A stretch of DNA of 54,933 nucleotides from Bacteroidaceae bacterium (GTDB lineage Bacteria > Bacteroidota > Bacteroidia > Bacteroidales > Bacteroidaceae), in assembly GCA_017962495.1 (NCBI GenBank), contig JAGCVH010000037.1:1-54933 (forward strand), read 5' to 3'. A program made the translations under genes and the position numbers. Positions within the stretch are counted from its first letter, which is position 1, and each line of letters starts with the position of its first letter. This document shows positions 7,705-14,709 of the stretch, piece by piece. Under the pieces are notes generated by a model that searched no databases, was not told where the DNA came from, and saw only the letters and a list, made by a program, of their open reading frames with translations.

Positions 7705-9305
7705 GCCCAGATGGCGGAATCGGTAGACGCGCTGGTCTCAAACACCAGTGGGGCAACCCGTGCCGGTTCGACCCCGGCTCTGGGTACAGAAGCGGAGGAA
7801 TTGAGATTTTCCTCCGCTTTTTCATTTTCATCGCCTCGTAACTTATTGGTTTCGTGATATATTAAATCGAGCACTTTGTTAAACTCATTGGTTCGATAAT
7901 TTTTTCCGTCAAATTCGATTTTCTGAGGAAACATCGAACCAAGTACCCTAATTTTGACATCCATAGGAGCAAAGCGAACTATATCTTCTATCTTGTCTAT
8001 CAGCGAAATAGAATAGTTTAGTTTTGGTTCGATATTACCACGGTTCTCTGTTTCCAATAAAGTAATGCGAGTTTCAGCCTCCTCAATGCGCTTAATGAGT
8101 CGTTGGGTAATACGTGTGTGGTCAGATTGAGCGAGTTTGCCATCCATTAACATATCATCGGCTTCTTCTACTTTGGCAGTAAGGTGTTCTTTTTCCTCTC
8201 GTAGTTTCCTTACCTCTTTCATACGCTCTTGCTTGCTTTCTCCACACACATCTTTGAGCACTTCATTGTAGAGTGCTAATACTTCTTTTTTCGGCGTGAG
8301 GCACGATACATAACGTGCAAAGCCTTCATTTACATCTTCGGCGCGTAAGCGAACGTGCTTTTGTGTATCGGAACAAAAATAGTAAGTGTATCTGCCACCA
8401 TTGCCTCGGCTTGTGGCTCCAGTTATTGCGTGTCCACAAATGGGACACACGAGGAACTTACGCAAGAAAAGGTCTGGCTTGTCCGTTTGGCTTCGTTTAG
8501 GCGACTTCCTGCGCCGTCCATCGATAATGTCTTGCACCTTCTGAAAGGTAACCTCATCCACAATAGCCTCGTGTTCGCCTTCTACTATCTGCTCTGGCTC
8601 GTCATTATAGGCTGGAACTCTTATCTTACCGATATAGAAGACATTTCTCAACATATCAAAGAAGGTCGATTCGGACAAGTGAGAAAACATTCTCCTTCGT
8701 ATGATATAGGGACTTTCTATCCCTTTGGCAACCTCTGAAAACATTCTTGATACTTCCTTAGCCTTAGCCACATCTATCTCGATGTGAGTTTCCCCAGAAT
8801 TTTTGCCTGTACGGACATTCTTATAACCCCTAGGAGCCTTATTCGTCCAATGCCCTCTCAACAAGTTTGCTCGTATTCCATCCCGAGTACGCTTACTAAT
8901 TTTCGTATCTTCGGCTTGTGCGTTTCCACAATATACCCCTATGAGTGTTGACCAATCGGGACTCTTAAAGTCAATAGAAGTCTCTACGGAGTTAATTGTA
9001 ACACCTAGTTCTTTGAATTTACGGATATAGGTAAAGGCAAACTCTGTATTGCGTGAAAATCTGTCCCAGCGCAAGAAGAGTAGCATATTTATTTGCCCTT
9101 TGTTTCGCTTGCAATAGTTGTATAATACCCTCATTTGAGGGCGACGTAAATCGTGATGCTTTGCCGTAAAGTCTTCGTAATAACAACCTACAACCTCATA
9201 ACCGTGACGTTGGCAATACTCTCTCATTTTTGATTCTTGATAACCAAGGCTTGTGTTTTCCCTTTGTTCGTCGCTACTTACGCGACAATAAAGTAATACA
9301 TTCAT
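7674..9305 (-). CDS. Large serine recombinase (integrase of the element)
   Basis: A 543-residue frame. The N-terminal resolvase domain (about 1-150) has the catalytic serine in YCRVSSDEQ and the conserved WDRFSRN segment. A Recombinase domain follows, then a zinc ribbon with CPICGH and a second cysteine in YYFCSD, and then a long coiled coil (about 365-450). Such enzymes integrate and excise DNA between short att sites. The last 34 or so residues are read from the attL core and, in antisense, from tRNA-Leu, so they belong to the chromosome and not to the element. The start overlaps the stop of a 54-aa upstream gene by 3 bases. In the excised circle the frame would continue differently (see findings). 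Confidence 0.93.
   Translation of the reverse strand: MNVLLYCRVSSDEQRENTSLGYQESKMREYCQRHGYEVVGCYYEDFTAKHHDLRRPQMRVLYNYCKRNKGQINMLLFLRWDRFSRNTEFAFTYIRKFKELGVTINSVETSIDFKSPDWSTLIGVYCGNAQAEDTKISKRTRDGIRANLLRGHWTNKAPRGYKNVRTGKNSGETHIEIDVAKAKEVSRMFSEVAKGIESPYIIRRRMFSHLSESTFFDMLRNVFYIGKIRVPAYNDEPEQIVEGEHEAIVDEVTFQKVQDIIDGRRRKSPKRSQTDKPDLFLRKFLVCPICGHAITGATSRGNGGRYTYYFCSDTQKHVRLRAEDVNEGFARYVSCLTPKKEVLALYNEVLKDVCGESKQERMKEVRKLREEKEHLTAKVEEADDMLMDGKLAQSDHTRITQRLIKRIEEAETRITLLETENRGNIEPKLNYSISLIDKIEDIVRFAPMDVKIRVLGSMFPQKIEFDGKNYRTNEFNKVLDLIYHETNKLRGDENEKAEENLNSSASVPRAGVEPARVAPLVFETSASTDSAIWALRVQRYKEK
7705..7786 (+). tRNA. tRNA-Leu (anticodon CAA)
   Basis: A class II tRNA of 82 bases. GCCCAGA pairs with TCTGGGT (one G-T pair), discriminator A at 7786. 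The anticodon loop CTCAAAC gives CAA. There is a long variable arm and a T loop GGTTCGACCCC. CCA is not encoded. Its 3' end (7775-7786) forms part of the 17-bp attachment site of the element that follows; integration keeps the tRNA intact. Confidence 0.96.
7775..7791. repeat. attL: 17-bp attachment core in tRNA-Leu 3' end
   Basis: CGGCTCTGGGTACAGAA occurs here and again, identical, at 13489-13505. The first copy covers the last 12 bases of tRNA-Leu. It lies inside the reading frame of the large serine recombinase. Confidence 0.92.
7791..7823 (+). terminator. Terminator for tRNA-Leu, carried by the element
   Basis: AGCGGAGGAA pairs perfectly with TTCCTCCGCT, then a T run. A hairpin of similar sequence stands after attR (13505-13537), so the element brings its own replacement terminator. 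Confidence 0.85.
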
Positions 9306-9466
9306 CTTTCTTCTTCTTTAATCTGTTCAGTTTCTTGTAGTTTGTCGGCCTCTACTTGGAGGGAGGCCAGTAGGTAAAGATACTCTCGGATTTGCTTTAC
9401 CTCTTCGTTTGTGTAGGCTCTTTTGCCTTGATTTAGAATTTTACTGCATAACTCTATTGTTAGCAT
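9302..9466 (-). CDS. Small 54-aa protein upstream of the recombinase
   Basis: An ATG at 9466 opens a 54-codon frame that ends in a TGA overlapping the ATG of the large recombinase. The product starts MLTIELCSKILNQGKRAYTN and is acidic and helical, ending in EQIKEEER. Stop-start overlap and equal strand strongly suggest translational coupling. No domain is recognised. Short proteins of this kind are common directly before serine recombinases in Bacteroidetes elements; a role as directionality or accessory factor is possible but only a guess. Confidence 0.6.
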   Translation of the reverse strand: MLTIELCSKILNQGKRAYTNEEVKQIREYLYLLASLQVEADKLQETEQIKEEER

Positions 9467-9531
9467 TCATTAAGAAAAATTACTTTGTCACTCTCACGAG
9501 TGACTTATTTTTCGCATCCGTGTAGTGCTAC

Positions 9532-10152
9532 TTATGCCATAGCCTTGCACTTTCGGATGGTGTTTACGGAGGTGCCCGTGAGTTTGCAGATGTCACGAAG
9601 GGAATATCCCTTCCGTAAGAGTCTCAACTCTTCGGCATACTGCTCTTTCATTGCATCTTCGCTCTTCTTGTAGCCTTGCTTTCGCCCTACTTTACCGCCA
9701 TTGGCACGGTAATTAGAATAACCGCTATCCATCCTCTCCTTTATGGTCTTACGTTCCATACGAGCGACCTCTGCAAGGATAGTTATGAGGAATTGGCTCA
9801 TTGGATTAACCTTACCCTCTGCGGTCAAAGTCTCAATACCATAGTTCTGAATGAAGAGTGAAATCCCCTTGCTATTCAGTAACTCTATGACTTCGAGTAC
9901 TTGCAATGTATCGCGCCCAAGTCGTGAAAGTTCTGTGACAAGCACTTTGTCAATGCGATGAGACTCGGCATAGGCGACCATATTGCGCAACTCGGTACGC
10001 TCGGTGTTCTTCTTGGCTCCACTCACCTTCTCGGTAAAGGTAGCTTCAACCGTCCAATCCCGATTCTCTGCAAGTGCAGTTAGTTCGTTCACTTGACGGT
10101 CATAGTCTTGTACGTTTGTGCTCACTCTCGCGAAAATTGCTACTCTATTCAT
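9532..10152 (-). CDS. Resolvase/invertase-type serine recombinase
   Basis: A 206-residue protein of the small serine recombinase family (Tn3 resolvase/Hin type). The catalytic serine sits in FARVSTNVQ (residues 6-14). The ELSRLGRDT motif is present, the long E helix includes ILAEVARMERKTIKERM, and a C-terminal helix-turn-helix is visible (LLRKGYSLRDICKLTGTSVNTIRKCKA). The frame is open 12 codons further upstream, but the ATG at 10152 (MNRVAIFARVS) gives the family start. It is divergent from the XRE gene across 156 bases. Likely roles are resolution of element multimers or inversion of a segment; no matching inverted site was found. Confidence 0.9.
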   Translation of the reverse strand: MNRVAIFARVSTNVQDYDRQVNELTALAENRDWTVEATFTEKVSGAKKNTERTELRNMVAYAESHRIDKVLVTELSRLGRDTLQVLEVIELLNSKGISLFIQNYGIETLTAEGKVNPMSQFLITILAEVARMERKTIKERMDSGYSNYRANGGKVGRKQGYKKSEDAMKEQYAEELRLLRKGYSLRDICKLTGTSVNTIRKCKAMA

Positions 10153-10308
10153 ACAAATTGTTTTATTATGTAATTTATTATGATGCAAAAATACAAATTA
10201 AATCAATTAAAAACAAATTTTAATAGATATTTTTATCAATTATTTGAGAATTTCTTGCTATTTTCGTCAATTCTTAGTAATTTTGCCACGAATTTACTTT
10301 ATTAGGAT

Positions 10309-10593
10309 ATGGAAAAAGTATTGGCTGAGAATGTTAAGCGTATATGCAAAGCGCAAGGCAAACAACTCAAAGACCTTGCCAAGGAAATGGGAATCGACCC
10401 AGCAAGTCTCACACGTGCCATCTATGGTAATGCACGTTTGGACACCATCGAGAGAATCGCCTCAGCCTTGGGGGTTTCTGTTAAAAGCCTCTTCGATGAT
10501 AATGAGGTGGAAGGCTTTATTAAGGTGAGAGGTAAAATCCATCAATTCCATAGTCTGATGGAGCTAAATGAGATATACAATAAAATGTTGTAA
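10309..10593 (+). CDS. XRE-family helix-turn-helix regulator
   Basis: A 94-residue DNA-binding protein. Residues 5-65 form a Cro/CI-type HTH: NVKRICKAQGKQLKDLAKEM then GIDPASLTRAIYGNARLDT and LERIASALGVSVKSLF-like text. Such regulators keep element genes silent or control excision. It is the only clear plus-strand gene of the element, is transcribed away from the recombinase block, and has its own terminator downstream. Probable targets are the divergent promoter region 10153-10308, which is very AT-rich. Confidence 0.88.
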   Translation: MEKVLAENVKRICKAQGKQLKDLAKEMGIDPASLTRAIYGNARLDTIERIASALGVSVKSLFDDNEVEGFIKVRGKIHQFHSLMELNEIYNKML

Positions 10594-10615
10594 TAATAAG
10601 AATTATGTATAACAA

Positions 10616-10652
10616 ACAAGGGGATATTCACCAGCGAATGTCCCCTTGTTTT
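10616..10652 (+). terminator. Terminator after the XRE gene
   Basis: CAAGGGGA...TCCCCTTG stem (from 10617) with an inner GAATATC-like extension (ATATTC/GAATGT), followed by a T-rich tract. The stretch also serves as the 3' border of the leftward small-gene cassette. Confidence 0.8.
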
Positions 10653-10669
10653 CTGTTTCAAGTCTCTTG

Positions 10670-10837
10670 CTAAAAGAGTGCTAATAAGATAATAATTGCC
10701 ACAAAAGCACCTATTCCAAAAGAGATTAACTCTAAAAAACAGCCATCTTTGCTGCCAGCCATTTCCAATATCACTTTGATTGGGAGACCAACTATCAAAG
10801 TAATAAAAAGAAATACTCCAAAAATTTCTAATAGCAT
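10670..10837 (-). CDS. Small membrane protein, 55 aa
   Basis: An ATG at 10837 opens a 55-residue frame with two hydrophobic segments: FLFITLIVGLPIKVIL near the start and SFGIGAFVAIIILLALF at the end, joined by a short polar loop (EMAGSKDGCF). It follows the PspC gene by 12 bases on the same strand and ends near a terminator, so it looks like the last gene of the cassette. No family is recognised. The strong hydrophobic pattern and the spacing argue that it is a real gene. Confidence 0.6.
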   Translation of the reverse strand: MLLEIFGVFLFITLIVGLPIKVILEMAGSKDGCFLELISFGIGAFVAIIILLALF

Positions 10838-10849
10838 CTTATTAATTTA

Positions 10850-11044
10850 TTATGCATCTGGAAGAAATAATGCCAAAATGATGTAAAGCACAATGCACGG
10901 GAAGATAGCCGTAAAAATCGTTGCAAAAACAAAAAGAGCACGGAATAGATTTGCATCTACTCCCATCTTCTCTGCCAAACCTCCACAAACACCTGCTAAT
11001 ACTTTATTAGAGGATTTTGTCAAACCATTATTTGCCATATTCAA
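10850..11044 (-). CDS. PspC domain protein
   Basis: A 64-residue protein with the PspC signature: basic N-terminus, then LTKSSNKVLAGVCGGLAEKMG and NLFRALFVFATIF, and a membrane helix (FPCIVLYIILALFLP) to the end. PspC proteins are inner-membrane partners of phage-shock and envelope-stress responses; stand-alone short versions are frequent in Bacteroidetes. Here it lies in a tiny-gene cassette inside a mobile element, between two other predicted membrane proteins, which suggests an envelope-directed job such as protection from other phages. That is inference. Confidence 0.88.
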   Translation of the reverse strand: MNMANNGLTKSSNKVLAGVCGGLAEKMGVDANLFRALFVFATIFTAIFPCIVLYIILALFLPDA

Positions 11045-11061
11045 CTACTATTTAATACTAT

Positions 11062-11322
11062 TTAAAAGCTGTCATAATTAATCGCACCATAAATCATCAT
11101 CCATATTATGATTAGATACCCTATCCATTTCCCCATCTTCTCCCATATTACATACTTACTCTTGATTTCTTCAAACTTTTCATCCCATTCTTCTTTTGTC
11201 CACTTCTTTTTTGTTGGTCTAACCTCTTCGCATTCTTTTTTTACTTGGAAAAAGGCGATTAAAAATCCCACAATATAGGAGGCACAAGAAAGTAAAATAT
11301 ATTTAATACAAAATAATATCAT
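11062..11322 (-). CDS. Small membrane protein with two end helices, 86 aa
   Basis: An 86-residue frame. The N-terminal segment IKYILLSCASYIVGFLIAFF and the C-terminal segment WIGYLIIIWMMIYGAINY are hydrophobic enough to cross the membrane. Between them lies a highly charged stretch of about 40 residues (KKECEEVRPTKKKWTKEEWDEKFEEIKSK). It is 17 bases upstream of pspC on the same strand. No family recognised. The layout (helix, charged cytosolic or periplasmic linker, helix) recalls small envelope or superinfection-exclusion proteins, but function is unknown. Confidence 0.65.
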   Translation of the reverse strand: MILFCIKYILLSCASYIVGFLIAFFQVKKECEEVRPTKKKWTKEEWDEKFEEIKSKYVIWEKMGKWIGYLIIIWMMIYGAINYDSF

Positions 11323-11370
11323 AAGATTCTACTTATTATTTTAACTTCGGTTTCTTAACACTTTGCGGAT

Positions 11371-11547
11371 TTAAGCATTCCTAATCCCATCAATAAAGAA
11401 TGTTAATTCCCCTCTAAGGAAACGTCTGTGCTCATCATCATCAATATAGCATTCCCTTACCGTTTCGATGATGTTAGCAACATCATTAGGTGAAACATTA
11501 GGCATAGAACTAAGTATTCTAATAGCCTGTCTTTTTAGTTCTTCCAT
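11371..11547 (-). CDS. Hypothetical 58-aa soluble protein
   Basis: An ATG at 11547 opens a 58-codon frame, product starting MEELKRQAIRILSSMPNVSP and ending in FFIDGIRNA. It is acidic and mostly helical, without a membrane segment. It is the first of four small leftward genes (58, 86, 64 and 55 codons) that could form one unit, though 48 bases separate it from the next. No family recognised. Confidence 0.5.
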   Translation of the reverse strand: MEELKRQAIRILSSMPNVSPNDVANIIETVRECYIDDDEHRRFLRGELTFFIDGIRNA

Positions 11548-11559
11548 AATAAATCTCCC

Positions 11560-11958
11560 TGCGCCTAAGGCTCATAGACACTTTGTTAATTGCATTGACT
11601 TTAAGGTTAAAGACATAAAGAAAAGTGTGAGCCAACTTCACTATCCCAATGGTCGGCTCTGGACTTGCCTTAGATGCAGATAAGAAGAAACAACTCACAC
11701 CTAAGGTAGTATATGTCAATATGCATATTCTACACTTAGGAAGAGCGTTTTTACTTATTCTTGCATCGCAGGTAGAATTGTCCAGATTCACCATTGCAGA
11801 AAAGCGAAACGCTTTCCAAATATGTCTGCAATCTAACGACTGCAAGGCAAAGTTAAGGAAAGTTTTCGACAAAACCATATTAAAAGAAGATTTTCTGAAT
11901 AGAATATCTATAATCAACGATTCTATTTAATCTTTTAAGTTAGAATGATACAAAAAAG
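11560..11958. other. Region with two overlapping opposite frames, coding status unclear
   Basis: A plus-strand frame (11649-11930, 93 codons) and a minus-strand frame (11519-11917, 132 codons) cover the same bases. The plus frame ends just before the hairpin at 11959; the minus frame overlaps the start of the 58-aa gene. Both are cysteine-containing and of ordinary composition; neither shows a recognised domain. At least one must be spurious, and the stretch could instead be a non-coding RNA. Confidence 0.4.
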
Positions 11959-12003
11959 ATGTATCAGTATAGTTGTTATATAGATTATACTGATACATTT
12001 TTA
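11945..12003. terminator. Bidirectional terminator (13-bp perfect inverted repeat)
   Basis: ATGTATCAGTATA (11959-11971) is the exact inverse of 11986-11998 with a 14-base spacer. A T run follows on the plus strand and an A run precedes it, so it can end transcription both ways. It lies between the rep gene (leftward) and the uncertain region. Confidence 0.8.
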
Positions 12004-12080
12004 AATTGATACGCTATCGCCTTTATATATTAAGGTATATGTGAATTGGAACATATCTCGTAGGGGTGGTTGTTATATAC

Positions 12081-12971
12081 CTACAAACGTCCTAAAAGAT
12101 GCTCCCAACTGACATCGAGAGTTTTGCTCTGAAATCGAATGACACTACCTAAAAAATGGAAAAACATATCTTCGAGGACGGCCTCATCAAAAAGGAAAAG
12201 AGGTGTGTTTTGGATGTCCCTACGTTCTACGTAGTTCTTAATGTCCTCTGCATTGAGGTGTACCTCTGTCCGATAGAGCCTTTGGGGATTACCATAGTGC
12301 CCCAAGATATAATTCTTATCTGAGGCGTTGCTAATCTCAGCCACTTTGTCGTAAGTCAATATCGTTATGCCTTTGCTCTTGTCCTTGATAGCATTCCGTT
12401 GCTTGATGTTTACGGTAAGATATTTGGTTTGCTTGTTGAGGCTTCCACTCGTGGTATAGGTTAGTTCTGGACGGTCTTCGTCTCGGTCTATGATACGTTT
12501 ACCGTTAAGAATGGTAGTAATGTTCTTGTTATGTGCGTATGCCTTAACAAGTGGACTTATGGAAAAAGGAGTGTCAAGACATAGGTCAAGGCTCGTTATG
12601 TTGTGGAAGACTAAACCTAACCTCTGCTCAATGAAGGTTAAAAAGTGAAAGTCCTCAGTGTATAGAGTTTCATTGTTGAGGCTCACCCACACCTTGCGCC
12701 GTCCATTTATATGGGTGTTGCTCTGCTCGTCACCTCGTGCAAGGTTAAATTTTAAGTAGCCCCACTCTATATCTCGTGTTCCGTTCCATAGTCTGATAAC
12801 ATAGACATTATCAAAGTATCGGCCATCTATACGAAATAGTCTGAACTCGACCATATCAAGGCTTTCTCCAAAGCTGAGGCTACTAAGTTGCTCGTAATAA
12901 TACGGATGCTCGACTTCATAACATAATGTTAGAGCATCAATTTGAATAGCTCTCGTACATACTCGTTTCAT
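12081..12971 (-). CDS. Replication initiation factor (Rep_trans / rolling-circle type)
   Basis: A 296-residue protein that fits the replication initiation factor family (Rep_trans, related to plasmid pT181-type and Tn916 Orf20-type proteins). Suggestive features are the central NITSLDLCLDTPFSIS, which resembles the conserved 'R.D.a.D' strand; the segment ITILTYDKVAEISN; and the late LYRTEVHLNAEDIKNY, where R, E and H could serve metal or DNA binding. The catalytic tyrosine is not certain; Y213 of the TYDK segment is one option. The protein would nick one strand at an origin to start rolling-circle replication. Its start overlaps the NUMOD3 gene by 35 bases. The family call rests on pattern only. 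Confidence 0.65.
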   Translation of the reverse strand: MKRVCTRAIQIDALTLCYEVEHPYYYEQLSSLSFGESLDMVEFRLFRIDGRYFDNVYVIRLWNGTRDIEWGYLKFNLARGDEQSNTHINGRRKVWVSLNNETLYTEDFHFLTFIEQRLGLVFHNITSLDLCLDTPFSISPLVKAYAHNKNITTILNGKRIIDRDEDRPELTYTTSGSLNKQTKYLTVNIKQRNAIKDKSKGITILTYDKVAEISNASDKNYILGHYGNPQRLYRTEVHLNAEDIKNYVERRDIQNTPLFLFDEAVLEDMFFHFLGSVIRFQSKTLDVSWEHLLGRL

Positions 12972-13146
12972 TTTTAGGGTTATTTCTCTCGTTATTTTCG
13001 CTTGGCCTATTGGGAATGGTTGCCCAATAAGCCTTCATTGCGTCACTGATAGCCTGCTTGTGGCTGTCTGACATACTACGCCCTTTTAGGGCTTGACTAA
13101 TGCGCATTTTTGTGGCATCGTCCATTTCTCTAAATTGTCTTATCAT
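12937..13146 (-). CDS. NUMOD3-motif small DNA-binding protein
   Basis: A 69-residue protein. Residues 11-42 carry the NUMOD3 pattern: KMRISQALKGRSMSDSHKQ then ISDAMKAYWA. NUMOD3 is a small DNA-binding module best known from homing endonucleases; stand-alone versions often sit next to rep or mobilization genes in Bacteroidetes elements. The tail is rich in N, E and S. The ATG at 13146 is chosen over a TTG two codons earlier. Overlap with rep suggests coupled translation. Confidence 0.75.
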   Translation of the reverse strand: MIRQFREMDDATKMRISQALKGRSMSDSHKQAISDAMKAYWATIPNRPSENNERNNPKNETSMYESYSN

Positions 13147-13152
13147 TATCAA

Positions 13153-13488
13153 TAATCTTTTATATAAATAAATAGTAGGGATAGTTACAAAAGTATCAAT
13201 AGTAAAAGGGGAAAATTATGATTTACCCTCTGGAAATTCGGATTAAACGGTTTTATCCTACTATCAAAGTACCTACAAAAACCCTATGTAAGGTTACATA
13301 AAGCCCTATCCTCACTATCAGCGAGATAGGAGGAAAAGGAGAACTATAACACCCTTCTTAGGTTGGCACTTTGGGTTCAAAATGGCCTCATCAGAACCAT
13401 AGATAAACTGGTTTCGATGGGTCTGGAATTATCTTTCGAAGTTCCCAGATAAGGTCAAGGTCGTGAAGAAATTGGTTCGAAAAAAGAA
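13153..13488. other. Non-coding end of the element with palindrome and stem-loop (origin candidate)
   Basis: About 340 bases without a gene. TATGTAA-GG-TTACATA at 13285-13300 is a perfect palindrome with a 2-base centre. Five bases later CCTATC (13305-13310) pairs with GATAGG (13325-13330). A GGTTCGA like the tRNA T loop stands at 13474-13480, just before attR. The position upstream of the NUMOD3-rep pair suggests a replication origin or an operator. Confidence 0.5.
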
Positions 13489-13505
13489 CGGCTCTGGGTA
13501 CAGAA
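13489..13505. repeat. attR: second copy of the 17-bp attachment core
   Basis: Identical to 7775-7791. Beyond it lies what should be the original downstream DNA of tRNA-Leu, beginning with a terminator. Confidence 0.92.
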
Positions 13506-13537
13506 AACGGAGGACTCTTTTTGAATCCTCCGTTTTT
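13505..13537 (+). terminator. Original tRNA-Leu terminator, displaced by the element
   Basis: AAACGGAGGA pairs with TCCTCCGTTT, followed by T-rich DNA. Stem core CGGAGGA is shared with the terminator after attL. Confidence 0.8.
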
Positions 13538-13557
13538 CTTTTTCCTATCCTCTTTGC

Positions 13558-14709
13558 TTATCGATTCAGGTGCTTCCTGACGCGACCATCGGGATAACGA
13601 AGCAGATGAAGGCCACGCTGCAGGGCAGGTATGCGCTGTCCCAATATATTATAATGTATGGGTGCGTCCGCGTGCTCGTCGGCAGGTATTTCGGATACGG
13701 CATCGGGGTCATAGGGGCCGATGACAGGACCTTCCAACAGTTGGGACGAGGCACCTTTACCTTCGATGTAGGGCCAGTCATTCTCCCACTTCACTTCGTC
13801 GAGCCATACGACACGTCCCCTGTTGGGGTCGCTGCGCATATAGCCATGATAGGTCATCCAAGTCTTGCCGTCAGCGTCCTCGATGATTCGTGAATTGTGG
13901 CCTGGGGCTATGCAAGGCGAATTGCTCGTGAGGAAGAGTTCGTAATAGTTGTTCATCATGGACTTTTGGTCCTTTGTGTAGTATGGGCCAAAGAGGGATG
14001 TTGAACGTCCTACAACCGTCTCGTAAGTGCTGTTTTCTCCTTCGCAACAAGCACCAATGCTGCAGAAGAGGTAGAAGTATTTTCCTCGTCTGTAGATGTA
14101 GGGCGCTTCGAAGCGCGTTCCTGCCAAATGGTATTTGTGCTTGATGTTCTTTAAGGCCAGTCCGTCGGCAGTCAGTTCGATAAGCCAAATGCCGTTCCAA
14201 CTGCCCCACACGATGTACTTATGGCCGTTGTATTCAATATAGTTAGGGTCGATGCTGTTGTTCACACCCACTTCGGCACTCGTGAAGAGTTTGCCGTCGC
14301 CAACGATCGAGTAGGGACCTCCTGGCTTGTCGGCGGTGGCCACGCCAATGGCGGCAGTATCGCCTCCTCCCCACTTGGAGAGGGCGAAGTAGAGCACATA
14401 GCGCCCATCCTGTATCGTCACGCAAGGTGCCCAATAGACATCTACTCCCTCGACGAAAGTGGGTCTCTTGCCACCATCGAACACCTGGCGGTAATAGCTC
14501 CACCTGGCGAGGTTCTTCGAGCGATAGACGTGTTCGGCAGTGGAGAAAAGGTAGTAATAGCCGTCGAGGCCTCTGATGATGGAGGGGTCAGGGGCATCTT
14601 CGGCGATGACGGGGTTCTTGTAGACTGTCGCCTGCATGGAGCAGGAAAGCAATGCTACAAGAACGCCTACGAAAAGTCTAATAGTGCGAAGCGCCTGAAC
14701 GTGTTTCAT
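13558..14709 (-). CDS. Glycoside hydrolase family 43, secreted
   Basis: A 383-residue protein with a signal peptide (about 1-27, ending SCSMQA) and a five-bladed GH43 fold. The three acidic residues expected of the family can be placed in APDPSI (general base), NSIDPNYI (pKa modulator) and RFEAPYIY (general acid). GH43 enzymes cleave arabinose- or xylose-containing glycans. The C-terminus (YNILGQRIP...GLHLL..PDGRVRKHL) is a short Prevotella-type sorting-like tail. The start overlaps the end of the preceding beta-helix protein gene by 32 bases in another frame, so it is the last gene of the leftward operon. Exact substrate is unknown. Confidence 0.9.
   Translation of the reverse strand: MKHVQALRTIRLFVGVLVALLSCSMQATVYKNPVIAEDAPDPSIIRGLDGYYYLFSTAEHVYRSKNLARWSYYRQVFDGGKRPTFVEGVDVYWAPCVTIQDGRYVLYFALSKWGGGDTAAIGVATADKPGGPYSIVGDGKLFTSAEVGVNNSIDPNYIEYNGHKYIVWGSWNGIWLIELTADGLALKNIKHKYHLAGTRFEAPYIYRRGKYFYLFCSIGACCEGENSTYETVVGRSTSLFGPYYTKDQKSMMNNYYELFLTSNSPCIAPGHNSRIIEDADGKTWMTYHGYMRSDPNRGRVVWLDEVKWENDWPYIEGKGASSQLLEGPVIGPYDPDAVSEIPADEHADAPIHYNILGQRIPALQRGLHLLRYPDGRVRKHLNR

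Larger units (their letters stand above)
7775..13505. mobile_element. Integrative element of 5.7 kb in tRNA-Leu(CAA)
   Basis: The two 17-bp att copies are 5,714 bp apart. The interval is visibly richer in A and T than both flanks. It contains a large serine recombinase at one end, a second resolvase-type recombinase, an XRE regulator, a Rep_trans-like replication protein, a NUMOD3-type small protein and several tiny membrane proteins. No relaxase with a type IV coupling protein, no Zot-like protein and no capsid genes are seen. It could be a mobilizable island, an integrated rolling-circle plasmid or a phage satellite; the sequence does not decide. Confidence 0.85.

Noticed and set aside
7775-13505. 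Filamentous phage (inovirus)
   Set aside because: A Rep and a recombinase fit, but no Zot-type ATPase or coat-protein set was found among the small frames.
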